Shown here piece by piece: positions 36,898 through 47,759 of a stretch of DNA of 64,000 nt. The notes beneath the pieces are model-generated. The model made no database searches and was not told where the DNA came from. It worked only from the letters and a program-made list of their open reading frames with translations. The stretch's first letter is position 1; every line of letters begins with the position of its first letter. A program made the translations under genes and the position numbers. This DNA is from Laetiporus sulphureus 93-53 (taxonomy: Eukaryota; Basidiomycota; Agaricomycetes; Polyporales; Laetiporaceae): positions 124,001 through 188,000 of the forward strand of contig NW_024468536.1 in NCBI RefSeq assembly GCF_001632365.1, in the 5' to 3' direction.

Positions 36898-38468
36898 GGC
36901 AGGAGGATGCAGTCAATACCCCCTAACTAGGTCTGAGTGTAGAATGTGGTGGCGGTCCGCAAGCCCTGAAGTGACGGTATCCACTGCTGCGCTGTCCACT
37001 TCGTCTTGCGTGTCGAAAAGGCTGCGCAGGTTTCTCACACAAGGAGCATCTAGATAGGGAGGGCAGCGCCGCGCCGAGTTCACACTGAAGAGCTTTGTCA
37101 GGTTGGATCAAAGTGTCTAAAATTGTCCTGAGAAATACTACTAAGTGCCTCTACTAACAACCGCTTGGCAATCAGACAAGAATATATATACCGAAACCCG
37201 CGGAGGCTTGAAGGAATTGTCGAGTCTGCCCACGGGAGATTAGCTCGGCCCGGCTCGAGGACGCTGCATGCGACATTCAACAGCTTCTATTGGCACTCCT
37301 AACAACTTTCGATGACAGGCTTCTCGGGTGCTGATCAATTTGGGACTGTTTATTACCTTCCCAGTACGCAAGAAGGCATTGTGAATGGCCCGGCCGCAGT
37401 GATGCTGTCAATCAGGGTGTGGGCATTCAATTCAATTGGAGCCCCAAATACAATCTCGTTACTGACGTCCTTCCAACCGCCCTCGGTGTTCATCTCCTTC
37501 TCGAATCGGTCTCTAGCCTATGGACCACTCTGCAGGTCGTACTTTAGTTCCTCTTCACTCTCGCCCTCGCTTCCAAGCACGCATATTTGAGTGATCAGCC
37601 TTCCTTGACCCAGCCGATACGGCCGGTGTCGATGCCTTTGTGGGAGGAATGGGCGGGTGCCGCGATGGCGTCAGCGCGGACGTAGACACGCTTCGAGGTT
37701 CAAGAGATTCTCCTGTGCGTCGCAGATGCCGTATACTCGCTCGCGTATACGAAATGGGTCCCTTGAGTCTGTCAGACTGTCTGCGGATCGAGCAAGCACT
37801 TCCGGAAAAAAATGAGCCAGCAGGAGTGCATCTGGTCTTAGGCTTTCCCCTTAATATCGTCTGTCTCGCTTCCTCAGAGAAGACGATTTTATAGGTCTTC
37901 CTAGGGTAGACAAGGTTTTCCCCGTAGAAAGTGGTGGTTCTAACATCTGTTCAGTTGTCCAGCCATACAGGTCTCCAGAGGCTGAGAGAAGTGAACTTTC
38001 ACCATGATTGTGACAAGCGATGCTGTAGGGATGGGTCGAACGTTATTGAGAAGGACATGAATGCAATCTCCTACAGGCGTGAGATCATATTGTTTCAGCA
38101 AATTCATATCAGACGTCAGAATGCATGAACCTTGCTCGACACTAGATATACAAATCCAACATGCGATAACAGGACAATGAAGTCAGTGAAAACGAGGAGT
38201 TTAGCTTCTGCCCAGCCTCGCCTATATCACAAGGGCCGTCATGTCAGAAGTATGTGAAGAATATGGAATTGACTTGATGGGAAACACGAATATGATAGTG
38301 TGTACAACGTACAGAATGGACATGACGGAACCAGCGGAGCCTAATCCACACTCATTGTTCGCCACCGCATAAGTAGACCTGCAGGCCAGGCAGTTGAAAA
38401 CAAAATGACAGGGACACGGGTCGACCGGTGGCCGGGGACAGCCGAGGCAGGATCAACGGGCTTGGAGA
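36898..38468. other. Intergenic region holding a possible decayed gene
   Basis: About 1.6 kb between the P450 start and the E2 stop. Most is featureless; the stretch around 37380-37930 is listed separately as a possible relic. Confidence 0.4.
37380..37930 (-). pseudogene. Possible relic of an unrecognised gene
   Basis: The minus strand shows coding-like runs in different frames: KRVYVRADAIAAPAHSS then KGIDTGRIGWVKEG, and RFEKEMNTEGGWKDVSNEIVF then GAPIELNAHTL. They are interrupted by a TAG and by frame changes that I could not resolve with convincing introns. The family is not recognised. It could be a broken gene, a poorly read intron-rich gene, or chance. Confidence 0.22.
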
Positions 38469-39478
38469 TCAGACTTCTTCGGCGCTTCTCCGAACCAGGC
38501 GCCGGACCTTCTTCTTGTATGCTGAAAATAGAAATCCTCGGAGGTGAGGTCACAGTAGCAGCCATAAAATCCTAAGTGAACACACCGTCGTAGTTCTCCC
38601 TCACCTCCTTCGCCGCATCCACATTGGCAGGACTATCTAAATTCGGCTTCTCCGACGACAGAAGGGAGATAACGCTCAGCAGCTGTTAGGCGGCCATCAG
38701 CGATATACTGTGGCGATAGCAAGAAGCCACATACGATCGACTCGACAGTATGAACTGGCCGCCATCTCTCCCCGGAATCTTCGTAGCCATATTGATCCTC
38801 ACCAGGAGGATGCTATAATCATTTGTCAGATCAAAGGAAATATAGAGGGTGAACATGCAAGAGCGGGGGGGGGACCTACCAGGATAGAGATGCAAACGTT
38901 TCCATCTGAGTAAACTGTAGTAGGCGGAAAACCTGTCAGTCTCAGCGAAGCTAAGATAGTACACGACAACGTACTGTTTGGGTGCCACATCGGCGTGATA
39001 AATCTCATCTTTGGCGGCTGAAGAGGATACTCCGGCGGAAAGCTGAGTCGTGCCTTGAAGAATCCACCCTCACTACAACCAAGCTGGTTAACATCAGCTT
39101 ACTTTCGCACACCTGTAACACATACTAGATTGTATCCGGGGGCCTGTCATAAGGTGAATGTCCATCACGGATGATCCAGGTGAAAGGGCGAGATGTCCAC
39201 ATACCCGATGATCAGGATCTCCCATTCATACAGGTTGCTGTCATCAACAAGCCCTATGTATCGCAATGCCGGCAAATAAACGGAGCAAATGCATGGAAAG
39301 CAAATATGGGAAAAAGAATCGCGCTATTAATTGCCGTTCACAACCCCGACGTAGGAGAAGGCGAGAGTACTGCACCTGCGGAGAAGCCCTCCACTGGTCG
39401 CTTAGTGAGCTCCGCCAGTTGTCGCTGCAACAGGAGGGTGTTGGACGGTGTCGATGTTGGTGCAGATGACCTTGACAT
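38469..39478 (-). CDS. Ubiquitin-conjugating enzyme E2, UBC15/UBE2G1-like
   Basis: Read from ATG 39478 ([18 protein letters not shown]) to the stop at 38469, about 175 aa in eight exons. The UBC fold is complete: [43 protein letters not shown], the catalytic Cys in [21 protein letters not shown], then [12 protein letters not shown] and [10 protein letters not shown], and a basic tail [17 protein letters not shown]. The acidic/Gly insertion after the catalytic Cys ([12 protein letters not shown]) is the hallmark of the UBE2G/UBC7/UBC15 group; the RKVxRxVRRS tail favours UBC15/UBE2G1. One exon is only 18 nt (39126-39143, encoding GPPDTIY) and is easily missed. It diverges from the Pol III subunit gene over a 218-bp promoter. 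Confidence 0.92.
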
Positions 39479-39696
39479 AGTGTACGACGTTGAGTGTGTA
39501 CGGGATGGTAAGCCAGTGGCAAGTCGGATCGATTGCCAAACGGGCGCTTACATACTTTATAGTCCCGTGCGGTGGCGGATAGTAACCGTGGGAAAGTGGA
39601 CAATTGAATGCCAGATCAAGACCGAGACTGACTTAACTCCGGACGCCTTTATCAGCCTGTATCACGCACCGACCCTCCTGTTCTGCCTCTGCCGCC
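39479..39696. promoter_or_regulatory. Divergent promoter between UBC15-like and RPC2 genes
   Basis: A 218-bp head-to-head intergenic segment. I see no strong named motif. Bidirectional promoter use is inferred from spacing alone. Confidence 0.4.
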
Positions 39697-42600
39697 ATGG
39701 CAGTACATCAGGACAGCGAAGAGGATTGGGAGAAAACTGGCCAGCCTAACTGGCGAGGCCTTGGTCTAACAGACCCCATTAAGAATGTTGAGGTATTTGT
39801 CTGATCGGCGCATAGTACCCATTTACGCGAAAACTAACGCAGACCCAGGACAAGTGGCTGCTGTTGCCGGCATTCTTGAAGGTGAAGGGTCTGGTCAAGC
39901 AGCATATCGATTCCTTCAATTACTTCGTGGACGTGGACATCAAGAACATCCTGAAGGCAAACAACAAGGTGACTTCAGATGTCGACCCGCGCTTCTGGCT
40001 CAAATACACCGACATTGCCGTAGGCTTTCCAGACCGAACAGATGCTGACGCAATCGACAAAAGCGTTACGCCTCACGAATGTCGTCTGAGGGACACGACG
40101 TACAGCGCGCCGATTCTGGTGACCATCCAGTATACGCGCGGAAAGAATGTCGTGCGTCGAGCCAACGTCAACATTGGTAGACTGCCCATCATGCTCCGGA
40201 GCAATAAGTGCGTATTGACTGGAAGAAATGAGGCGCAGCTGGCCCGAATGACCGAATGTCCTCTCGACCCAGGCGGGTACTTCATCGTGAAGGGAACAGA
40301 GAAGGTTATTCTTGTCCAAGAGCAGTTGAGCAAGAACCGTATCATCGTGGAGATAGATCCGACAAAGGGCGTCGTCCAGGCTTCCTGTACATCGTGAGCA
40401 CCCCACACGAACCATGGACATCGTCATGTTAAGCGATAAATGGCTAGATCGACTCACGGAGGCTTGAAGTCGAAGACGTACGTTGCAACGAAGAAGGGGA
40501 AAATATACTTGCGCCACAATTCAATACATGAAGACGTCCCCATTGTCATCGCGCTTAAGGCGCTAGGAATTCAATCGGATAAGGAGATACTTCTGCTTAC
40601 TGCAGGCAATCACGAGGCGTACAAGTCGGCTTTCTCTCCGAATCTAGAGGAAGCTGCCAAGTTGGGCATCCTCACACGCCATCAGGCTCTGGAGTACATC
40701 GGCTCACGCGTCAAGGTGAACCGTAGGGTGATGGGTCCCAGGAGGCCCGCTTGGGAAGAGGCTTTGGAGGCACTTGCGACAATCGTGCTAGCGCATGTTC
40801 CTGTACGTGGTCTTGACTTCCGTTCCAAGGCTATCTTCGTCGCAACCATGACAAGACGGGTCTTGATGGCGATGGATGACGAGAAGATGGTTGATGATAG
40901 GGATTATGTCGGAAACAAGCGTCTGGAGCTGTGAGTATCATTGCGCTTGTAGAGCGATCCTGCGTGCAGAGCTCATACAGAACTGTATTGATAGGGCGGG
41001 ACAACTTCTAGCCTTGCTGTTTGAGGACCTCTTCAAGACTTTCAACGCCAATCTTAAATCAGCAATCGATAAGGTCCTCAAGAAGCCATCTCGGACTAGC
41101 GAGTTTGACGCGTTTAATACAATGCAGTTTCAAGGGGACCATATCACTTCAGGGTTCGCGCGCGCTATCTCCACTGGAAATTGGTCGCTTAAGCGATTCA
41201 AGATGGACCGCGCAGGGGTCACGCACGTCCTAAGCAGGCTATCGTTCATCTCCGCCCTCGGCATGATGACGCGCATTTCCTCGCAGTTTGAGAAAACGCG
41301 CAAGGTCAGCGGTCCGCGAGCGCTTCAGCCTAGTCAATGGGGTATGCTTTGTCCTAGCGATACCCCCGAGGGTGAAGCATGTGGATTGGTCAAGAATCTC
41401 GCGTTGATGACGCACATCACCACGGATGTGGAAGAAGAGCCAATCATTCGGATAGCTTTCATGCTCGGCGTTGAAGGTATACTTTCCCCACTCGCTCCCG
41501 CTCCAACGGTCACTCAACGGATGCTTTACGTGATGACGCAGATATTAGCCTCGTTACTGGGGCAGAAATCTACAGCCCTAACACATTCGTCGTGAACGTT
41601 AATGGCACAATCATCGGGCTCACACGCTATCCGACCCGGTTCGTTCAGAACTTCCGCAAACTGCGGAGAGCTGGGCGCTTTAGCGAATTCGTGAGCGTCT
41701 ACATCAATCACCACCATCGGACGGTGCTTATTGCAAGCGACGGTGGGCGGATCTGTCGACCCATAATCATCGTTGAGAATGGGCAGCCTCGGATTACTTC
41801 GGATCATATACTGGTCAGCTGTGCCATTGGCTGGCTTTTCATGTTCCTGCTGACTCGGTCTCGCTCAGCAATTAAAGAAGGGCCTTCTTACGTTTGATGA
41901 TTTCCTTCGCAAGGGTCTGGTCGAGTACCTTGACGTCAATGAGGAGAATGACTCCTACATAGCGCTGTATGAGCGCGATATCGTCTTAAGCACAACACAT
42001 TTGGAAATCGAGCCCTTCACACTGCTTGGTGCGGTGGCAGGCTTGATCCCTTATCCGCACCACAATCAGTCCCCGCGTAACACCTATCAATGCGCCATGG
42101 GTAAGCAAGCAATTGGGGCGATTGGCTACAACCAGCTCAACAGGATTGATACGCTGCTGTACCTGTCGGTCTATCCACAGCAGCCGATGGTGAAGACAAA
42201 AACAATCGAGCTCATTGGCTATGATCGCCTGCCTGCAGGACAGAATGCAACGGTGGCGGTCATGAGCTACTCAGGGTACGATATTGAGGATGCCCTCATT
42301 TTAAACAAGGTTCGCCAAGTTTCTCCATGCGCGCTGGGTACATGTCTGACGTGCCCCGCTACAGGCTAGCTTGGATCGTGGCTACGGGAGATGTCAGGTG
42401 CTCCGCAAGAACGCGACGCTCATTCGCAAGTACCCCAACGGAACGTACGTCCCGATGCATCTATCGTATCAGCATCTACTGAAGTGTGCGCTTCAGATTC
42501 GACCGCCTGGCTGATGCTCCGGTCGATGACAATGGCAACATCGCAAAGAAGTTCGACATCATCCAAGTGGACGGCCTCGCCGGTGTAGGGGAACGTGTCG

Positions 42601-43935
42601 ACCCGGGCGATGTCTATATCAACAAGCAGACACCTACTAATGCCAACGACAACACTTTCACCGGCCAGGCAGCGACAGTGCCATACAAGAATGCCCCCAT
42701 GACCTACAAATCGCCGGTCGCGGGGTACATCGACAAGGTTATGATTAGTGACACGGAAAATGATCAGACGCTACTTAAAGTGCTGATCCGTCAGACGCGG
42801 CGGCCGGAACTGGGCGACAAGTTCTCATCTCGGCACGGGCAGAAGGGAGTCTGCGGTCTGATCGTCAATCAGGAGGATATGCCGTTTAACGATCAAGGCA
42901 TCGTGCCTGGTGCGCAATTAATCCATATTGACCAACAGCGTTGATTAACGTGAAACATCCGTCCAGACACTATCATGAACCCTCACGGTTTCCCCTCGCG
43001 TATGACAGTCGGTAAAATGATAGAGCTGCTGGCTGGCAAGGTTGGCTTACTTAGTTCGCCGATTGGTGATCCGTTCTCATATTGACTCATTCACTAGGCA
43101 GGGGTACTAGCCGGCAAGCTGCAGTATGGTACGGCATTCGGCGGGTCCAAAGTACGTAGCCTCTTACAGCTTTCGGCCCATGAATCCCGCTCATTTGCCT
43201 CAGGTTGAAGACATGTCTCGAATTTTGATTGAAAATGGATTCAGTTATGCTGGCAAAGATATGTTAACAAGCGGAATCACTGGAGAGCCACTAGAAGCAT
43301 ACGTGTACTTTGGTCCCATCTATTATCAGGTGCGTCCAACTGTTTCCCACCGCTAGTACATTGGCTTACTGCTAATGCACATAGAAACTGAGTCAGCAAC
43401 TATTCTTCTGTTACTTGCTAGCCGTTGACTGATCAATGCACCCCAGAACACATGGTCATGGACAAGATGCATGCGCGTGCAAGGTGGGTTCAGGACTCTC
43501 ATGAATGATGATCGACTTGCGACATTGACGCTTCATCTTGATCGTGTCAACTTTTAGAGGCCCACGAGCGACCCTGACGCGGCAGCCCACAGAAGGACGC
43601 TCAAGAGAAGGTGGCTTGCGGCTCGGCGAGATGGAGCGCGACTGTCTCATTGGCTACGGCGCAACGCAGCTCTTATTGGAGCGTCTCATGATCTCCTCTG
43701 ACAAGTTTGAAGTCAACGCCTGTCAAGAATGCGGCCTCATGGGCTACAATGGCTGGTGCACGTACTGCCAGAGCTCGAAAAAGATGGCGCAGCTCACCAT
43801 CCCCTACGCTGCGAAGCTGCTGTTCCAAGAGGTAAGTGCCCGGTTGCTCTTAGTCACGTCCAAGATCATTCACCCCATCTTCATCAGTTGATGGCTATGA
43901 ACGTTGTGCCACGCCTTGTACTGGATGATGCTTAA
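39697..43935 (+). CDS. RET1: RNA polymerase III second-largest subunit RPC2 (POLR3B/RET1)
   Basis: About twelve introns; start GCCGCCATGG at 39697 ([13 protein letters not shown]), stop after PRLVLDDA at 43935, about 1150 aa. It matches Pol III RPC2 rather than RPB2 or RPA2: [19 protein letters not shown] near the N-terminus; [88 protein letters not shown]; the hybrid-binding/wall block [31 protein letters not shown]; and the C-terminal zinc ribbon C-x2-C..C-x2-C ([18 protein letters not shown]). It forms half of the Pol III active-centre cleft that makes tRNAs, 5S and U6. Several donors are non-consensus (GTTGGC, GTCAGC) but restore the frame. Confidence 0.96.
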
Positions 43936-44752
43936 GCGGCGGGAGCCTTTCACATTCCCGAATACAGCACTAACTTATTCACTCGCCGTGCCTTAGCAGC
44001 GAAGCATAGAGTACCCGAGCAACTGTATTGTACAAACACTTCATTTCCGGTCCTCTCGCATCTCATGTCAGCCTGCTATAATGAATATGCGACAACGGCG
44101 ATTTTGTCCATTCCGGATGGGGTGTGGCGTCCCTGGACCCGCGGAGATTGCTTCCCGAGTTGTCCGGCATCTCACGTTGTCGAGTGGCTCTGCCAGCGAC
44201 GATCTTGGATCTCCTGAACGCCGCAGCGTAAGCGTTGATTGAAACCGTTCGTTTGACAAGTTTGACAGAACATTGTCCACGATTGTTGGACGTTTTCGCG
44301 AAGGCGGCGTCGCACTTGCGCATGGTTTCAAATAAAGAATTTGGATTCCCGTATGGTCAAACCGCACACCAGCTCCGAGAATCGGGTCACACGGAAGTAG
44401 TGCAAGGCCGCCATATGGTGTGCTCTGACATGGTGAAAATCATGTATGAGGGAGTTCGGTCGGCCTCGCGCGATTTGACTGATAAGTTTTTTTTAGCGGG
44501 ATGATGAAGTGTCCGACCACTTGTGCTACATGGCGCGCGGCGGGAGTCCAGCCTTCATTGCGCGTGTAGATGCCCGGAGAGTGTATTCGTACGTTCACGG
44601 AGATGAAGCCGTTTCAGTCAGCTGTACATACATTACCTACGTTACACGTAAATAATATCCCGCGAGGCCCGATCATGCAATCGAAGTCGTTCATGGGCGT
44701 CTGTTAGCACTTGATCCTCCACGTCTACGACGACCACGACCACATCTCGACT
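43936..44752. other. Intergenic region
   Basis: About 0.8 kb between RPC2 and UBC7. A plus frame at 44235-44504 carries no recognised motif. Promoter of UBC7 presumably lies at its right end. Confidence 0.4.
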
Positions 44753-45660
44753 ATGGCTGGACGCAGCAATAACGCGACGGCCCTGCGCCGGCTCATGACT
44801 GAATACAAGCAGCTGACCTCGCAAGGTGCGCCTGCTCGACGCACATTTCTTCATAGCGCACAAGAGATGAATGTTGCGTGGGTGTTCCAGGAGCGCCAGA
44901 TGGCATGTTCACAGCCGGTACGGCCTAGCCTCTCTTAGTCCCCTCTGCCGACGTGCTGAGCAGCAGTTGCTGCTGTGCTGGTTCAAGGCCCCATCTCTGA
45001 GTCAGACTTCTTCACCTGGGAGGCGCTCATCGTAGGCCCGAAGGACACGCCGTTCGAGGGCGGCGTCTTTGCGGCGAAGCTCACGTTTGTGAGTGTGTTC
45101 TGTCCGATGTCGCTAGCTCTGAGATGAGACGGCAGCTGTTAGCCGTCTGACTACCCCCTATCGCCGTTCAAGATGAAGTTCGAACCACCGCTGTTCCACC
45201 CGAATAGTGAGTGCCGCGGCATGTCCGCCCGGGTGAACCAAGACGAGACGCTGACCTGTTCTAACCGTTTCCTGTTCGGTCGATCAGTTTATCCCGATGG
45301 TACCGTCTGCATATCGATCCTGCACACGCCGGGGGACGACCCTACGATGTATGAGCAGGCGTCAGAGCGGTGGAGCCCTGTGCAGAGTGTGGAGAAGGTT
45401 ATCTTGAGCGTTATCTCCATGCTGGCAGGTCAGTACATGCTTGTATCCACTGGACGCGCCGCCGTCAACACGCCCTGTACATTTAGAACCAAACTTGGAG
45501 AGCGGGGCAAATATAGACTGCTGTAAACTCTACCGCGAGAACAAGGCGGTGCGTTTCATCTTTCATGATGCCCGTTGCTAGACTTACGCCGCCTCCTTCT
45601 ATCCGCTAGGAATACGAACGAATCGTCAGGCAGTCCGTCAAGGAACAGCTCGGTTTGTAG
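44753..45660 (+). CDS. UBC7: Ubiquitin-conjugating enzyme E2 UBC7/UBE2G2 (ERAD)
   Basis: Starts [21 protein letters not shown] at 44753 and ends KEQLGL at 45660, about 165-170 aa in eight exons. Exon 2 is only 27 nt (44891-44917) and encodes GAPDGMFTA. The fold shows [42 protein letters not shown], catalytic Cys in [45 protein letters not shown] and [14 protein letters not shown]. The long acidic loop after the catalytic Cys and the C-terminal SVKEQLGL are typical of UBC7/UBE2G2. This E2 works with ER-membrane E3 ligases (Hrd1, Doa10) and Cue1 to ubiquitinate misfolded ER proteins. The last exon is tiny and follows two short introns. Confidence 0.94.
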
Positions 45661-45981
45661 GCGAGCTTTCCATCTCTACGGTGTTCCTCGCATCTGTACA
45701 ACAGTGTTATGTCGGATGTATGACTGTCGCAGACAGTTTGCATTCAATCCGGTCCTTGCTTCTTCCCGCTGTGATGATTGATTGACGAATTGTCAGATGT
45801 CGCACTAATATAAATGAGCTATTCTCTTGCGTCGCTTCACACGCGAGGCCATGCTACGCGCTATTGTGATGCTACTGTACCCTATGCTATTAGCAGAATT
45901 TGAGAATTATAATTATAGGAGTGGAGGGTATGTGGGAGACTCTGGCAAGTGATGCGATGAGGTCCATGATCCATCCCGCCA
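45661..45981. other. 3'-3' intergenic region
   Basis: Between the UBC7 stop and the lactone oxidase stop, AT-richer than neighbours. No gene. Confidence 0.4.
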
Positions 45982-47759
45982 TCAGTGCGCGCGCTTGAAC
46001 ACCCTCTCATCGTACTCTCGTCCCTTTTTGCCAAACAGATGCCGCTCTACGTACTCGTTTCGCAACATCCCGTTCGGGTCGACCTCCTGCAGCACTTTGA
46101 CAAAGTCATCAAATCGGGGGTAGAGCTTTCGAAGCCCATCAGGCCGGAGGTGATGGGCCTTTGCCCAATGGGGCCGGCCATTGTGTCGGGCCATAATTTC
46201 CTCGAAATGGGAAAAGAGTTTCCTGTAGGGAACATTCAAGCCATATGGCCTGTACAGTGTGTTCCGATGAGCGCGCCGTTGAGCAAAGACAGCTGATCAG
46301 CTCACTTGTACTGAACGAGCCCAATCCAACAGGTCTTGCCGCCGTTGCTGGGGCTCAGCCAGACGTCGTCCGCGGCCGTGAAGCGAATCTCCACGGGAAA
46401 ATGTGGACGCAGACCGGTTGGGGACGCGGCCTCTTCGTCCAGCCACGCTCGCAGCTCGGACAGGCAGGCGCGCGTGTTCTCATATGGTATCGCCCACTCG
46501 GTGGTATACTGCGGGTACTATGTGAAAGCCCGTTAGTTGCTGAGTTGTAAGGGAAAGATGTGGAGTGCCAAACCTTGCAATCGATGTTGAAGATGCGGTG
46601 GCTGTCGTTGATGCCAACTGTCTTGTCTGACACTAGCCACGCGCCGAACCTTCCGATCCACGGGTTGAGCGACGTGATGTACCGCCCCAGGAAGAACAGG
46701 AACTGCAGCAGATGGTAGCCCACGAGCGAGTGCCACAGCCAGGTGTCGACCGGTTTCCTGGGCTGTGGATTACAGATGAACATGCATTGTCACATGCACA
46801 AGAAGGCATTTACCTCCGCCGCCCGATTTGCTGCACTGACGCGGACAACGCCGGCCTGGGGGAACCACCAGAGTCGTACGTGCTCGGCAGAGTGAACGAT
46901 TGGATCGAGGTTCCGGATTACCTCGTCAAACGCTATCGACTCTTGCGTCTCCTTCAGGCGGAACGCGTCTGTGACCTCAAGCTGGACTTGGAGAATGAGG
47001 CCGGTACTTCCCAGGCCGCAGAGAGACGCCATGAAGAGATCGGCATTGTCTTGGCGCGAGCAGCGGACGCGAGATCCGTTGGGAAGTAGAAGGGTGAGCG
47101 ACATCACATGGGTGGACAAAACCTGGAAGGCGATCCCCGAGCCATGGGTGGCAGTTGTGACCATGCCGGCGAGCGTCTGGTCGGAGATGGAGCCCAGGTT
47201 GATCATGGCGAGGTTGTTGGCTGCGAGCTCGGCATGGAGAGCTTGGAGGGTGATGCCACCATGTGCGACGACATATTTCTTTTCGGCATTGACCTTGCGG
47301 GCGGAGTCAGCTCGTGTGTACCGTTTAGCGGTGCCTGGCGCGAAGCCCAGCCACCGGATCGCAGCCCCGGCAATCTCCTCGCATGACGAGATATTGCGAG
47401 CGCGTGCGACAGAAAAATAGAAGCAAACAGAGAAGAGAACTCACCTCGATGATCTTATTCAACTTTTCGGTCCGCAGCATGTATCCCGAGGTGCACGCGA
47501 GATCGCTTGGGCTGTGGCCCACGCCCGCCGCGCGCACCGTCCGCCCTTCGCGGCGGGCCAGCTCGAAGACGAGCTCGCACTGCTGCTCGGTCTCCGGCTC
47601 GAACACGGCCAGTGGCGTGCACGCATAGCTGAGTCCCCAGTTTATGAACGTCGCGCGGGGGTGGCCCGCGGGGACGGTTATGGGCTGGAGGCGAGCGTAG
47701 AGGGCCTGGAGGGGGAGGTCGGCGAGCGTGGAGGTGATGGCGGGAGAGGAGGGGGCCAT
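45982..47759 (-). CDS. ALO1: D-arabinono-1,4-lactone oxidase (mitochondrial, FAD)
   Basis: Read from ATG 47759 (MAPSSPAITSTLADLP) to the stop at 45982. The FAD-binding VAO-type domain shows TFINWGLSYACTPLAVFEP, GVGHSPSDLACTSGYM with the His that in yeast ALO1 carries covalent FAD, and VTTATHGSGIAFQVLSTHV. The C-terminal sugar-acid oxidase domain shows RLWWFPQAGVVRV, ACLSELRAWLDEE, PVEIRFTAADDVWLSP, the HWAK motif in RPHWAKAHHL, and a C-terminal FGKKGREYDERVF. The enzyme makes D-erythroascorbic acid, the fungal ascorbate analogue. Length is close to the usual 500 aa. One intron near 47300-47440 is longer (about 150 bp) than the others and may hide a further exon. Confidence 0.9.

Noticed and set aside
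38710..38913. Plus-strand frame over the UBC15-like gene
   Set aside because: The minus strand encodes a complete E2 with catalytic Cys and all splice junctions in phase.
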